Below are positions 1-9,677 of a stretch of 64,000 nt of DNA, one piece after another (position 1 is the first letter of the stretch; each line of letters starts with the position of its first letter). The stretch is taken from assembly GCF_015751965.1 (NCBI RefSeq), contig NZ_JADOVH010000002.1, positions 550,763 to 614,762 of the forward strand. Reading direction: 5' to 3'. The translations under genes and the position numbers were made by a program. The notes below the pieces were generated by a model, which made no database searches, was not told the DNA's origin, and worked only from the letters and a program-made list of their open reading frames with translations. Source of the DNA: Frigoribacterium sp. CG_9.8 (GTDB lineage Bacteria > Actinomycetota > Actinomycetes > Actinomycetales > Microbacteriaceae).

Positions 1-1469
1 TGCTGATGTTTGCGACGCCGCTGTTCGCCGGATTCGCCAACTTCCTGATGCCGATCCAGATTGGCGCTCCGGATGTGGCATTCCCCCGTCTCAACGCCTT
101 CGCCTACTGGCTCTACAGCTTCGGGTCTTTGATGGCCGTTGCCGGCTTCCTGACCCCGCAGGGGGCGGCCTCGTTTGGCTGGTTTGCGTATGTGCCGCTG
201 TCAACGACCACCTTCTCGCCGTCACTCGGCGGTAATCTCTGGGTGTTCGGACTCGCTCTGAGCGGATTCGGCACCATCCTCGGCGCCGTCAACTTCATCA
301 CGACAATCGTCACAATGCGTGCGCCCGGGATGACGATGTTCCGCATGCCGATCTTCGTGTGGAACACGCTGGTCACGTCGATCCTGATCCTCATGGCATT
401 CCCGGTACTTGCCGCAGCGCTGTTCGCCCTCGGCTCTGATCGGGTGTTCGGCTCGCAGCTGTACAACGTCCAGGCGGGTGGCGCCATCCTCTGGCAGCAC
501 CTCTTCTGGTTCTTCGGCCATCCGGAGGTGTACATCATTGCGCTGCCATTCTTCGGCATCATCTCCGAGGTGCTTCCGGTGTTCAGCCGCAAGCCGATCT
601 TTGGCTACAAAACTCTGATCTACGCGACCATCTCCATCGCGGCGCTTTCTGTCACGGTGTGGGCTCATCACATGTACGTGACCGGCTCGGTGCTGTTGCC
701 GTTCTTCTCGCTCATGTCCATGCTCATAGCTGTGCCGACGGGTGTGAAGATCTTCAACTGGGTCGGCACAATGTGGCGGGGGTCAGTCACCTTCGAGACT
801 CCGATGCTGTGGGCGATCGGCTTCCTGGTCACCTTCGTATTCGGTGGTCTCACCGGCGTAATCCTCGCTTCGCCGCCGCTTGACTTCCATGTGTCGGACA
901 CCTACTTCGTTGTCGCACACTTCCACTACGTGGTCTTCGGCACTGTCGTGTTCGCCATGTTCAGCGGGTTCTACTTCTGGTGGCCCAAGTGGACGGGCAA
1001 GATGCTCAACGAACGTCTGGGCAAGATCCACTTCTGGACTCTGTTCATCGGATTCCACACCACGTTCCTGGTGCAGCACTGGCTCGGAGTGATGGGCATG
1101 CCACGCCGGTACGCGACGTACCAGCCTGAGGATGGCTTTACCTGGATGAACCAGTTGTCGACCGTCGGAGCAATGATCCTCGGTGTATCGATGCTGCCGT
1201 TCATCTTCAACGTGTACATTACCGCGCGTACCGCTCCTCGGGTGACTGTCAATGACCCATGGGGGTACGGCCGGTCGCTCGAGTGGGCAACTTCCTGCCC
1301 GCCGCCACGTCACAACTTCACGTCGATTCCCCGCATCCGCTCGGAGTCGCCGGCCTTCGACCTCAATCACCCAGAGGCGGGTATTCCGGTCGGAGTCGGT
1401 GGGCTCGGCTCATTCAAGGATGCACCAGAGGCTGCTATCTATGACGTTGCCGACGGACAGGTGAAGTAG
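1..1469 (+). CDS. ctaD: Cytochrome c oxidase subunit I (aa3-type), 5' partial
   Basis: Catalytic subunit of the terminal oxidase. It carries the low-spin haem, haem a3 and CuB in the membrane and reduces oxygen to water. The reading frame is open from the left edge, so the start lies upstream; about 90 N-terminal residues are missing compared with actinobacterial CtaD. Visible signatures are the CuB-site block FGHPEVYI near residue 170 of the visible part and HFHYVVFG near 305, with many membrane helices and a hydrophilic C-terminal tail typical of actinobacteria. ctaF follows after 5 bases, so the two are co-transcribed. The partner genes ctaE and qcrCAB lie just downstream on the other strand. 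Identity is secure. Confidence 0.97.
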   Translation, partial: LMFATPLFAGFANFLMPIQIGAPDVAFPRLNAFAYWLYSFGSLMAVAGFLTPQGAASFGWFAYVPLSTTTFSPSLGGNLWVFGLALSGFGTILGAVNFITTIVTMRAPGMTMFRMPIFVWNTLVTSILILMAFPVLAAALFALGSDRVFGSQLYNVQAGGAILWQHLFWFFGHPEVYIIALPFFGIISEVLPVFSRKPIFGYKTLIYATISIAALSVTVWAHHMYVTGSVLLPFFSLMSMLIAVPTGVKIFNWVGTMWRGSVTFETPMLWAIGFLVTFVFGGLTGVILASPPLDFHVSDTYFVVAHFHYVVFGTVVFAMFSGFYFWWPKWTGKMLNERLGKIHFWTLFIGFHTTFLVQHWLGVMGMPRRYATYQPEDGFTWMNQLSTVGAMILGVSMLPFIFNVYITARTAPRVTVNDPWGYGRSLEWATSCPPPRHNFTSIPRIRSESPAFDLNHPEAGIPVGVGGLGSFKDAPEAAIYDVADGQVK

Positions 1470-1474
1470 AACGC

Positions 1475-1942
1475 ATGAATGCTCAAGCGAAAATGCTCTG
1501 GGTCCTCTGTGGCTTCTTCGTCCTGGTCGACATCATCTACGTGAGTTGGAACATCATCCAGCGCGGTCAAGGCAACGTGACTCAGCTCGCCGGAACTGCG
1601 GGCGGGGGAGTCGGGTCGCCCGTTGAATGGGTGGGAGCATTCGTCATCGGACTGTCCGCAGTGCTGTCAGCCTTCGTTGCCTTTTACCTCAGCCGCACCA
1701 ACAAGTCTGTCGGTGGCGTGCTGCCCGAAGATCGTCTCGACGCGAACATCGATGACGGTGACTCAGAACAGGGATTCTTCAGCCCGTGGAGTTGGTGGCC
1801 GGTCTTGCTCGCTGCCGGAGGAGCATTCCTATTCATGGGAATCGCAGTCGGCGTGTGGATTGCCTTCTTCGGTGCCGCAATCACCCTGATCAGTCTCGTA
1901 GGCTGGGTCTATGAGTACTACCGCGGAAACTTCGCCCGCTAG
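1475..1942 (+). CDS. ctaF: Cytochrome c oxidase subunit 4, actinobacterial type
   Basis: Small accessory subunit of the bc1-aa3 supercomplex, found only in actinobacteria. The 155 residues show four hydrophobic segments: one N-terminal (LWVLCGFFVLVDIIYVSW), one in the middle (about 50-70), and two close together at the C-terminus (about 108-145). A short acidic loop around residue 85-95 separates the halves. This is the usual size and topology of CtaF. It lies 5 bases behind ctaD, and its 3' end overlaps the next gene by 32 bases. Confidence 0.93.
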   Translation: MNAQAKMLWVLCGFFVLVDIIYVSWNIIQRGQGNVTQLAGTAGGGVGSPVEWVGAFVIGLSAVLSAFVAFYLSRTNKSVGGVLPEDRLDANIDDGDSEQGFFSPWSWWPVLLAAGGAFLFMGIAVGVWIAFFGAAITLISLVGWVYEYYRGNFAR

Positions 1943-2375
1943 CCCTTCAATCGTTCGACTGGCCGCGGCCGCCGATGTGGATGCCGTATTCGCCCTGGTG
2001 GAGCAGCTTGGCATTGGTGAGAAGCCGGTGCGTGAATCCTTCGCTGGGGCCTTTGAACACGCGGTGGAACCGAGTAGGCACCACATGCTGCTGGTAGCAG
2101 AACTCGATGGGGTTGTTTCCGCTTACGCCTACACGACGATCGCGCGCCTTCTCTACACGAATGGCGACTCTGCCCAGCTGCAGGAGTTGGCGGTGAATAC
2201 GCCCGCACGGGATCGTGGCCTTGGCAGCCTACTTGTCGCTGCCATTGAGGAAGAGTGCCGGTCACGCGGTGTTCGTCAGCTCACCGTAGCCAGCAGTCAT
2301 GCCGCCCGATTCTATGAGCGCCTGGATTATCGGTCGACCTCGGACTTCCTCAAGAAGAGATTCACCACCGACTAA
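1911..2375 (+). CDS. GNAT-family N-acetyltransferase
   Basis: Predicted acetyl-CoA-dependent N-acetyltransferase of 154 residues; the substrate is unknown. The GNAT core is visible: the beta4 strand LQELAVNTPARDRGLGSLLV carries a degenerate acetyl-CoA pyrophosphate loop (normally Q/RxxGxG/A; here RDRGLGSLL), followed by a helix and a C-terminal AARFYERLDYRS strand-turn typical of the fold. The start overlaps the end of ctaF by 32 bases in another frame, which suggests translational coupling. It faces qcrB across a strong palindromic terminator. Family call is firm, function open. Confidence 0.85.
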   Translation: MSTTAETSPASPSIVRLAAAADVDAVFALVEQLGIGEKPVRESFAGAFEHAVEPSRHHMLLVAELDGVVSAYAYTTIARLLYTNGDSAQLQELAVNTPARDRGLGSLLVAAIEEECRSRGVRQLTVASSHAARFYERLDYRSTSDFLKKRFTTD

Positions 2376-2472
2376 GCCCAGCGGTGACGCGACGCCCAGA
2401 CCCAGACCCCGAGCCAGGCCATGATTCAGATCCTGGCTTGCATTGCGGGTGTTGTTTCGAGTCGTCGTTAAC

Positions 2473-2520
2473 CGCCAGATGCCCCGACCGATTGTGCGGG
2501 TCGGGGCATCTGGCGTTTCA
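2473..2520. terminator. Bidirectional intrinsic terminator between the GNAT gene and qcrB
   Basis: A perfect 17-bp inverted repeat (2473-2489 and 2499-2515) with a 9-base loop lies between two convergent genes and is followed by a short T run on the + strand (tttca). It probably ends transcripts from both sides. Confidence 0.8.
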
Positions 2521-2527
2521 CTGAGGG

Positions 2528-4171
2528 TTAGTGCTGGTTCGACCGTTCTACGTCGGTCTTCGTAGCGGGTGAGATCCGATCCTCGAAGAACCAGTGGGAC
2601 AGCGCGGCACGTGTGCGCTGGGCCCCGGAGATCCGGCCATCGGCATCCGGGCGGATCGTCAACGGGGTGTACTCGTTGTAGCTCACCAGGCGCCACCGCT
2701 CGTAGTCGTCGAGCTGCTCATGCACCTCGACGTACTCGCCGCCGGGGAGCCTCACGATTCGGCCTGATTCGAAGCCGTGGAGTGCGATTTCCCGATCCTT
2801 CTTCTGGAGGCCGAGACAGATCCGCTTGGTGATGAAGAACGCGAGAACCGGCCCGAGGAAGAAGAGCACCTGAAGAGTGTGGATGACACCCTCGATAGTG
2901 ACCTTGAAATGGGTCGACATGAGGTCGGAACTCGCCGCTGCCCAGAGCACAGCGTAGAACGTGACGCCGGCCGCTCCGATGGCTGTACGGGTGGGGGCGT
3001 TGCGTGGGCGCTCTGCGATGTGGTGTTCACGCTTGTCACCCGTGATCCACGCTTCGATGAAGGGGTAGGCAGCAACGAGACCCAGGAATGCGATCAAGAT
3101 CACAGTGATCACAATGATGTTGAAGGAGTAGGTGTTGTTGAACCACACGACCTCCCACCCCGGCGGGATCAGTCGGAGCATTCCGTCGGCAAAGCCGATG
3201 TACCAGTCCGGCTGGGTCCCGGCGGAGACGGGGGAGGGGTCATATGGACCATAGGTCCAGATCGGGTTGATCGTGAAGAATGACGCGATCAACACGATTA
3301 CGCCGAAGACCACGAAGAAGAAGCCGCCAGCTTTCGCCGCGAACAGCGGCATGATCGGAACTCCAACGACGTTGTCGTTAGTGCGTCCGGGGCCAGCAAA
3401 CTGGGTGTGCTTGTTGATGATCATCAGGAGCAGATGTGCCCCGAGGGCAGCAACAAGAATTGCGGGTAACAACAGGATGTGGATCGAGTAGAACATCGCA
3501 ATGACGGTGGTGCCGGGGAACTCTCCGCCGAAGAGAAGATAGGACGTCCAGGTACCGATCACCGGTATGCCCTTGATGATGCCGTTGATGATCTGCAGGC
3601 CATTGCCCGAGAGCAGGTCGTCAGGAAGGGAGTAACCGGTGAATCCTTCGGCCATTGCGAGCACGAAGAGGATGAAGCCGATGAACCAGTTGATCTCGCG
3701 AGGCTTGCGGAATGCGCCGGTGAAGAACACTCGGAGCATGTGCAAGCCGATTGCGGCAATGAACAGTAACGCAGCCCAGTGGTGGATCTGACGGAACAGC
3801 AGCCCGCCACGCACGTCGAATGAGAGGTGCATGGTGGAGGAGAAGGCCGCGGACATTTGCATGCCCTTGAGCGGAACATAGGAGCCGTCGTAGACGACTT
3901 CGACCATTGAAGGCTGGTAGAAGAAGGTCAGGAAGGTTCCGGAGAGCAGGATGACGACGAAGCTGTAGAGGGCGACCTCGCCGAGCATGAAGGACCAGTG
4001 GTCGGGGAAGACCTTCCGGCCGAGCTCCTTGACGAGACCTGAGATGCTCGTACGCTCGTCAATGTAGTTGGCAGCAGCGCCGGTGAATCGTGCGCCACGG
4101 CTGGGTGCTGCGGCCGCCGGCGTCTCAACAACGGTCGGGGCGGCAGCGGGTTTGGTTTCGGTGACGGTCAT
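2528..4171 (-). CDS. qcrB: Cytochrome bc1 complex cytochrome b subunit
   Basis: Di-haem cytochrome b of the menaquinol:cytochrome c oxidoreductase. It passes electrons from menaquinol to the Rieske protein and QcrC in the bc1-aa3 supercomplex. The start chosen is the ATG at 4171 (MTVTETKPAA), which overlaps the qcrA stop in an ATGA; it gives 547 residues, the usual actinobacterial length. Haem-ligand histidines lie in the helices around QIHHWAALLF and IGLHMLR. The quinol-site motif reads PDWY (QPDWYIGFAD), as is usual in actinobacteria where others have PEWY. It is the last gene of the ctaE-qcrCAB operon. Confidence 0.97.
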   Translation of the reverse strand: MTVTETKPAAAPTVVETPAAAAPSRGARFTGAAANYIDERTSISGLVKELGRKVFPDHWSFMLGEVALYSFVVILLSGTFLTFFYQPSMVEVVYDGSYVPLKGMQMSAAFSSTMHLSFDVRGGLLFRQIHHWAALLFIAAIGLHMLRVFFTGAFRKPREINWFIGFILFVLAMAEGFTGYSLPDDLLSGNGLQIINGIIKGIPVIGTWTSYLLFGGEFPGTTVIAMFYSIHILLLPAILVAALGAHLLLMIINKHTQFAGPGRTNDNVVGVPIMPLFAAKAGGFFFVVFGVIVLIASFFTINPIWTYGPYDPSPVSAGTQPDWYIGFADGMLRLIPPGWEVVWFNNTYSFNIIVITVILIAFLGLVAAYPFIEAWITGDKREHHIAERPRNAPTRTAIGAAGVTFYAVLWAAASSDLMSTHFKVTIEGVIHTLQVLFFLGPVLAFFITKRICLGLQKKDREIALHGFESGRIVRLPGGEYVEVHEQLDDYERWRLVSYNEYTPLTIRPDADGRISGAQRTRAALSHWFFEDRISPATKTDVERSNQH

Positions 4172-5235
4172 GCGCGCTCCCAGAAGCTTGGTCCGACAGG
4201 CTCGGTGAAATCGCTTTGCGCGATGAGATAGCCATCGGAATCGATCGCGATGGGCAACTGCGGTAGGGCGCGTGCAGCCGGACCGAAGATGACCTCGCAT
4301 TCATTTGTAACGTCGAAGGTGGAGGAATGGCAGGGGCAGAGCAGATGATGGGTCTGCTGCTCGTACAGCGCAACCGGGCATCCGACATGGGTGCAAATCT
4401 TAGAATATGCGACGATGCCGTCGTAATTCCAGGATTCACGGCCCGCGGAGATCTTAAGATCCGAGGGCTTGAGGCGCATCACCAGGACTGCAGCCTTCGC
4501 TTTTTGTTCGAGTCGATCTTTTTGATCGTTGAGCCCCTCCGGGATAACGTGGAAAACAGATCCGATGGTGACGTCAGCCGCCCTGATCGGAGTTCCGGAC
4601 GGGTCGCGGGTCAGTCGTACGCCCTTGGCCCACATGGTCTCTTTGAATAGCGGGATCGGGTCAGCGGCAGGTGCCAGATCACGGAACAGCACGATCGCCG
4701 GCAATGGGAATGCCACAAGCGCCCCGATGAGCGAGTTGCGGATGAGAGTGCGACGTCCAAATCCGGACTCTTGGTTTCCGAGCTTGAAGATCTCCACCGC
4801 TTTTTCGCGAGTCGCCTCGGTGCCGCGGGTGGGATGACGAGATTCCGTTATTTCATCGCCGCGCATGAGATTCTTTGCCCAGTAGATAGCACCGACTCCG
4901 ATGGCGAGCAGCCCGAGAGAGATGCCCAGTCCGAGGAAGACCGTGTTCAGTCGAACCGAGTTGGTGTTACCCGGGATGATCGGGAATGCGACGTACGCGG
5001 CGACGGCGAACACGCTGCCGACGATCGACAGGAAGAAGAGAGTGTAGACCCGACGCTCGGCGACGCGATCTTTCTTCGGGTCGAGATCGGTGACTCGAAG
5101 CCGGTGGGGCGGGAGTCCGGGATTCTCGAAGGAGTCGGAGCGGAGAACTGCCGTACCCGCTTTGGCAACGGGGGGTTCACTTCGGACTACGGCCGACCCG
5201 GCAGCGGCGGAAGTGCCGTCGTCGTCCTGTGCCAT
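4168..5235 (-). CDS. qcrA: Cytochrome bc1 complex Rieske iron-sulfur subunit
   Basis: Carries the 2Fe-2S cluster that takes the first electron from menaquinol. The two cluster-binding boxes are seen as CTHVGCP and CPCHSSTF in the C-terminal third. The 355-residue length and three hydrophobic segments before the Rieske fold match actinobacterial QcrA, which has three N-terminal membrane helices instead of one. Translationally coupled to qcrB by a 4-base overlap; about 70 bases separate it from qcrC upstream. Confidence 0.97.
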   Translation of the reverse strand: MAQDDDGTSAAAGSAVVRSEPPVAKAGTAVLRSDSFENPGLPPHRLRVTDLDPKKDRVAERRVYTLFFLSIVGSVFAVAAYVAFPIIPGNTNSVRLNTVFLGLGISLGLLAIGVGAIYWAKNLMRGDEITESRHPTRGTEATREKAVEIFKLGNQESGFGRRTLIRNSLIGALVAFPLPAIVLFRDLAPAADPIPLFKETMWAKGVRLTRDPSGTPIRAADVTIGSVFHVIPEGLNDQKDRLEQKAKAAVLVMRLKPSDLKISAGRESWNYDGIVAYSKICTHVGCPVALYEQQTHHLLCPCHSSTFDVTNECEVIFGPAARALPQLPIAIDSDGYLIAQSDFTEPVGPSFWERA

Positions 5236-5308
5236 TCTGTGTCCTTTCGGTGGTGCGATGAAGAGGTGCAGTGAAGAGGTGTTGTGAAGTTGTGCGGGCT
5301 GGTGCTGG

Positions 5309-6127
5309 TCAGTTGGCTTTTGCAGCGATCCAGATGGTTACCGCGACGATTGCGCCGAGTCCGAAGATCCAGATGAAGAGACCTTCAGAGACAGGCCCTA
5401 CGGCCCCGAGGTCGAATCCGCCGGGGGACGGATTCTTGTCAAGATACTTGAGGTAAGTGATGATGTCGGCCTTCTGGGTCGGCGTGAGGTTCGTGTCGTT
5501 GAACACGGGCATACTCTGCGGACCAGTGACCATGGCTTCGTAGATGTGCACGGGGAGCACCCCGGCGAGAGCCGGTGCCCACTTGCCCTGGGTGAGAGCT
5601 CCTCCCGCGCCAGCGACGTTGTGACACATCGCGCAGTTGACTCGGAACAATTCAGCCCCGGTCGACGCATTTCCATTGGCCCCCAGATATTCTGCCGACG
5701 GGATCGCTGGTCCCGGCGAGAGGGACGCCACGTACAGGGCCAGCGATGAGACCTGCTCTTCGGTGAACTGCACTGCCTTCTTCTCTGCCTGTGGGCCCTG
5801 GTTGGCCAGCGGCATGCGTCCGGTGCCGACCTGGAAACTGACGGATGCCGCACCCACGCCATACAGGCTCGGTCCAACGTTGTCGACGCCCTGCAAGTTC
5901 AATCCGTGACAGGTTGCACAGTTCGAGGAGAAGAGCTTCTTGCCCTCATCCACCGACGCCTGTGTATTCACTGACGAGGTCTCTGCAGACGCCGTGCTGC
6001 TGAATAGCGCATACGCACCACCGGTGGACAGCAGTCCGATCGTGACCAGTGCGATTGTGGCGAGCGGATGCCGCCGGCCACGACGGCTCGTCTTGCCGAT
6101 TCTCGTGCTCTTGCTGTTCCTCGTCAT
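5309..6127 (-). CDS. qcrC: Cytochrome bc1 complex di-haem cytochrome c subunit
   Basis: Di-haem c-type cytochrome that replaces a soluble cytochrome c in actinobacteria and carries electrons straight to the aa3 oxidase. Two haem-attachment motifs are visible, CATCH and CAMCH, about 100 residues apart. An N-terminal membrane anchor (HPLATIALVTIGLLSTGG) and a C-terminal helix (LFIWIFGLGAIVAVTIW) frame the exported domain. The ATG at 6127 is preferred because the basic N-terminus then matches relatives and an AGGG lies upstream. An in-frame ATG at 6163, abutting the ctaE stop, would add 12 residues but has no ribosome site. Confidence 0.95.
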   Translation of the reverse strand: MTRNSKSTRIGKTSRRGRRHPLATIALVTIGLLSTGGAYALFSSTASAETSSVNTQASVDEGKKLFSSNCATCHGLNLQGVDNVGPSLYGVGAASVSFQVGTGRMPLANQGPQAEKKAVQFTEEQVSSLALYVASLSPGPAIPSAEYLGANGNASTGAELFRVNCAMCHNVAGAGGALTQGKWAPALAGVLPVHIYEAMVTGPQSMPVFNDTNLTPTQKADIITYLKYLDKNPSPGGFDLGAVGPVSEGLFIWIFGLGAIVAVTIWIAAKAN

Positions 6128-6163
6128 GCTGAGGGTATCCCTGATTCCTTTGGTGACTGTCAT

Positions 6164-6793
6164 TTATTTCAGGACGTAGATGACCAGGAACAACCCGATC
6201 CACACCACGTCGACGAAGTGCCAGTAGTAGGAGACGACTATCGTCGACGTCGCCTCTTTGTGGCTGAAGTTCTTCACGCTGTAGGCCCGACCGATGATCA
6301 GCAGCATTGCGATCAGGCCGCCCACCACGTGCAGTGCGTGGAATCCGGTGGTGATGTAGAAGGCAGATCCGTAGGAGTTGGAGGCGAGAGAGATGTTCTC
6401 GCTTACGAGGGTCGCGTACTCGAAGACCTGCCCGGTGACGAAAATCGCGCCGAGGATGTAGCTGGCGAAGAACCACTCCACCATCCCCCAGTTGACCGGG
6501 CTGGCACTCGTTCGCCTCTTCTGCAACCGCTCAGCGGCGAACACGCCGAACTGCGCGGTGAATGACGAGGCCACGAGGATGATCGTGTTGGTGAGTGCGT
6601 ACGGCACTGCGAGCTTGGGGGTCTCGGCCGCCCAGAGTTCCGGTGACGTGGAACGCAGGGTGAAGTAGATGGCAAAAAGCCCGGCGAAGAACATGACCTC
6701 ACTGCCAAGCCAGACGATCGTGCCAACAGCGACCACACTCGGTCGATTGACGACGGGGGTGTTGAGTCCGATTGAGTATGTAGTACTGGTCAC
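6164..6793 (-). CDS. ctaE: Cytochrome c oxidase subunit III
   Basis: Integral membrane subunit III of the aa3 oxidase. The 209-residue product has the expected helices, including the conserved first one ([18 protein letters not shown]) and the C-terminal pair containing FHALHVVGG and [10 protein letters not shown], where the histidines and glutamates are typical of the family. The start is a GTG at 6793, just after TAGGAGA. First gene of the ctaE-qcrC-qcrA-qcrB operon. The 88 bases to the divergent trpD start must contain both promoters. Confidence 0.95.
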   Translation of the reverse strand: MTSTTYSIGLNTPVVNRPSVVAVGTIVWLGSEVMFFAGLFAIYFTLRSTSPELWAAETPKLAVPYALTNTIILVASSFTAQFGVFAAERLQKRRTSASPVNWGMVEWFFASYILGAIFVTGQVFEYATLVSENISLASNSYGSAFYITTGFHALHVVGGLIAMLLIIGRAYSVKNFSHKEATSTIVVSYYWHFVDVVWIGLFLVIYVLK

Positions 6794-6881
6794 TCTCCTA
6801 TTATGGTCGATCAGCCTGGGCCCAGTTCTCCGAACCCGCCCTAGTCGGGTGAATCTTTCAGGCTTGTCACGGCTCGTCGCT

Positions 6882-7964
6882 ATGATCGCAGTCATGCTCT
6901 CCGTACTGTCCTGGCCCAGTGTTCTCAACGCTCTGCTGGACGGCGAGGACCTCGCGATCAGTGAAGCTTCTTGGGCCATGCGGCAGGTGATGACCGGTGA
7001 TACGACTCCCGCCCAGCTTGCGGGCTTCCTCGTTGCCCTGCGCGCGAAAGGGGAGACCGTTGACGAAGTTGTTGGATTCCGGGACGCGATACTCGAGAAC
7101 GCTCTGCCGCTGGCCGTCGACCCGATGGCGCTTGATATCGTCGGCACCGGTGGAGATCAATTCGGAACTGTGAATGTTTCCACCATGGCGTCGGTGGTGG
7201 CCGCTGCCTCCGGAGTGCCAGTCGTCAAGCACGGCAACCGGGCTGCCAGTTCGGCATCCGGATCATCGGATGTCCTTGCCGCGCTCGGTATCAACCTCGA
7301 CCTTCCTCCGGAGGGTGTCGCTCGCGTGTTTGGCGAGACGGGCATCACCTTCGCCTACGCGGCACTGTTCCACCCCGGATTCCGCCACGCGGGACCAACC
7401 CGCCGCGAGTTGGGCATCCCGACCGCTTTCAATTTTCTCGGCCCCCTCGTGAATCCGGCGCGCTGCGAAGCCAACGCTGTCGGGGTTGCAAGTCTCGACA
7501 AAGTACCGCTCGTGGTTGGTGTGTTCCGCACCCGAGGCGCTACGGCGCTGGTGTTTCGGGGGGACGACGGACTTGATGAACTCACGACAACTGGCCACAG
7601 CCATATCTGGGAAGTGTCACGCGGGTCGGTAACCGAACACGACCTCGATCCGCTCGAGCTGGGGATTGACCGCGCCAGCATCGCTGATCTGCTCGGCGGT
7701 GACGGGGCACACAATGCCGGCATCGCCCGCGCAACCCTGGCCGGCCAGGCTGGACCGGTACGTGACATCGTGCTGCTGAACGCTGCAGCCGGTCTTGTGG
7801 CGTTCGACCTTGCACAGGATCCCGCACAGTTGCAGGTCGGTATCCTCGAGCGGTTTCGGGCGAAGATCGCCGTCGCAGCCGACGCGATCGACTCGGGTGC
7901 GGCGATAAAGAAGCTCGACCTGTGGATTGCCGCGACCAACGCGGGGAATCCGGCAGGGGACTGA
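6882..7964 (+). CDS. trpD: Anthranilate phosphoribosyltransferase
   Basis: Second step of tryptophan synthesis: joins anthranilate and PRPP. The PRPP-binding motif [14 protein letters not shown] and the KHGNRAASS block are both present, and the 360-residue length fits. The ATG at 6882 is taken as start; another in-frame ATG at 6894 (MLSVLSWPS) is equally possible, as neither has a clear ribosome site. It stands alone, away from other trp genes, divergent from ctaE, an arrangement I recall from other actinobacteria. Confidence 0.94.
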   Translation: MIAVMLSVLSWPSVLNALLDGEDLAISEASWAMRQVMTGDTTPAQLAGFLVALRAKGETVDEVVGFRDAILENALPLAVDPMALDIVGTGGDQFGTVNVSTMASVVAAASGVPVVKHGNRAASSASGSSDVLAALGINLDLPPEGVARVFGETGITFAYAALFHPGFRHAGPTRRELGIPTAFNFLGPLVNPARCEANAVGVASLDKVPLVVGVFRTRGATALVFRGDDGLDELTTTGHSHIWEVSRGSVTEHDLDPLELGIDRASIADLLGGDGAHNAGIARATLAGQAGPVRDIVLLNAAAGLVAFDLAQDPAQLQVGILERFRAKIAVAADAIDSGAAIKKLDLWIAATNAGNPAGD

Positions 7965-8016
7965 ATCCGCGTGGATGAAGGACTCCAAGACACTCACATC
8001 ACGAGGAGATCTCTGA

Positions 8017-8406
8017 ATGGACGACTCTCGGCCCGCGGATAACCGGTCACGGATCGAATCCGTTCTGGATGCCGAGCGAGCAGACCTGGAGCACAGCGCC
8101 GAGCGGACCCGCGCCGAGCGTGATGATGTGCGCGATGGGCGGGCCGACGCGTCGGCTGACGATGAGCACGATCCCGAGGGCTCGACTCTTTCATCGGAGT
8201 GGTCTCGAATCGAAGGTATCCGGCGCGGCCTTAGCGCGCGGCTGAAGGAGAACATGCAAGCCATGGCCAGGCTGACGGCCGGAACCTACGGTCTCTGCAC
8301 TCGGTGCGCAGGCAAGATCGGCGCTGCGCGTCTCACCGCCCGGCCGAGTGCAGGACTGTGCATCGACTGCGCGCGCGAGCTGGAGCGTGAGAAGTCTGGT
8401 GCGTGA
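8017..8406 (+). CDS. DksA/TraR-type C4 zinc-finger protein
   Basis: A 129-residue protein with a long charged helical N-terminus (likely coiled coil, residues about 10-85) and a C-terminal zinc finger, CTRC...CIDC, 18 residues between the pairs. This is the DksA/TraR layout; such proteins may reach into the RNA polymerase secondary channel, but no function can be assigned from sequence. The ATG follows a good AGGAG. The last residues (EREKSGA) and the stop are encoded by the first two units of a 16-bp tandem array, so the natural C-terminus has probably been changed by repeat expansion. Confidence 0.85.
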   Translation: MDDSRPADNRSRIESVLDAERADLEHSAERTRAERDDVRDGRADASADDEHDPEGSTLSSEWSRIEGIRRGLSARLKENMQAMARLTAGTYGLCTRCAGKIGAARLTARPSAGLCIDCARELEREKSGA

Positions 8407-8496
8407 GAACCCTGAAGCGTGAGAAGTCTGGTGCGTGAGAACCCTGAAGCGTGAGAACCCTGAAGCGTGAGAACCCTGAAACGTCAGAACCCTGAA
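8385..8496. repeat. Seven-unit 16-bp tandem array spanning the 3' ends of two convergent genes
   Basis: Seven consecutive 16-bp units. The main form is gcgtgagaaccctgaa; units 1 and 3 carry the variant ending gaagtctggt, and unit 7 begins acgtcag. The zinc-finger gene (+) stops in unit 2 (TGA 8404-8406) and hutI (-) stops in unit 7 (8484-8486). Confidence 0.95.
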
Positions 8497-9659
8497 ACGA
8501 TCGGGGGAGTGCGGATGCCACCGCGCCAGACTGCCGCCGTGAGCGGTACGCCTGGTCGATAGGCGAGGTGCACGACGGAGGGTGCATCGAGCACCTGGAG
8601 GTCGGCGCGGCCGCCAACACGGAGTGAGCCGACCGCATCCGACCCCGTATCGCGGCCGAGCGCGCGCGCACCTCCACGGGTCGCCGCCCACACGGCCTCG
8701 TCGATAGTGAGCCCCATCTGGAGCACTGCCACGGCAATGCAGAACGGCACCGATGTGGTGTACGAACTTCCCGGATTGCAGTTGCTGGCCAAGGCGATTT
8801 CGGCGCCGGCATCCAGTAGCAGTCGGGCGGGGGCGAGGGGCTGGCGGGTGGAGAGATCGCACGCCGGCAGGAGGGTGGCGACGGTCGATGACGAGGCGAG
8901 CGAGTCGATGTCATTGGCACTCAGGTGGTTGCAGTGGTCAACGCTCGCGCATCCCAGTTCGACCGCGAGTTCGACTCCGCCGCTGAAGCCGAGTTGGTTG
9001 CCGTGAAGTCGCAGTCCGAGACCAGCCACCAGGCCAGCGAGCAGCACTTCGCGGGACTCCTCCACATCGAAGGCTCCCACCTCGCAGAAGGCATCGATCC
9101 ATTGAACGTACGGCACAACCGCCGTGAGCATCGGGCCGGTCACCAGGTCGAGGTAGTCGCGGCGATCGATGCCGGCCGGCACGACATGTGCCCCGAGAAA
9201 GCTGACCGTATCGGCGACGGATGCTGCGACTCGTGCCGAGCGGCACTCGCTCTCGACATCGAGTCCGTAGCCGGTCTTGGTCTCAAGAAAAGTGGTGCCC
9301 TGGAGTTCTGCTTCGCGGCGCAGCGCCGTCGCAGTCTCGAGCAGCATCGCCTCGGATGCGCCGCGCGTCGCGGTGACAGTGGTTGCGATTCCGCCGGCCT
9401 CATAGCGTCGTCCGGCCATCCGGGCGTCGAACTCCGCGTCACGGGATCCCGCGAAGACCAGGTGGCTGTGCGAGTCGACCCAGCCAGGCAGCACCGCCCG
9501 GCCCGCGACGGAGGTGCGGATGTCGGCGGCCGGGGCATCCGCGGCCGACCCGATCCAGGCCACTCGAGAGCCGTCGATCACGAGGGCGGCGTCGTGGAGT
9601 CGCTGTCGATCACCGCACTGGGTGGTGAGTTCACCGATGTCGGTGATGAGTTCAGACAT
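8484..9659 (-). CDS. hutI: Imidazolonepropionase
   Basis: Third step of histidine breakdown: hydrolyses imidazolone-5-propionate to N-formimino-L-glutamate. It is an amidohydrolase-fold metalloenzyme of 391 residues. The metal-binding HSHLVFAGSR, the ETKTGYGLD stretch, LHGNQLG and the C-terminal NCNPGSSYT are all family signatures. It is the last gene of the hut operon, 18 bases after hutF. The last codons and stop lie inside a 16-bp tandem array shared with the convergent gene. Confidence 0.95.
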   Translation of the reverse strand: MSELITDIGELTTQCGDRQRLHDAALVIDGSRVAWIGSAADAPAADIRTSVAGRAVLPGWVDSHSHLVFAGSRDAEFDARMAGRRYEAGGIATTVTATRGASEAMLLETATALRREAELQGTTFLETKTGYGLDVESECRSARVAASVADTVSFLGAHVVPAGIDRRDYLDLVTGPMLTAVVPYVQWIDAFCEVGAFDVEESREVLLAGLVAGLGLRLHGNQLGFSGGVELAVELGCASVDHCNHLSANDIDSLASSSTVATLLPACDLSTRQPLAPARLLLDAGAEIALASNCNPGSSYTTSVPFCIAVAVLQMGLTIDEAVWAATRGGARALGRDTGSDAVGSLRVGGRADLQVLDAPSVVHLAYRPGVPLTAAVWRGGIRTPPIVSGF

Positions 9660-9677
9660 CAGAAAATAAGCGAGGCA

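Noticed and set aside
8385..8496. CRISPR array
   Set aside because: Units are directly adjacent 16-mers with no spacers and there are no cas genes nearby.
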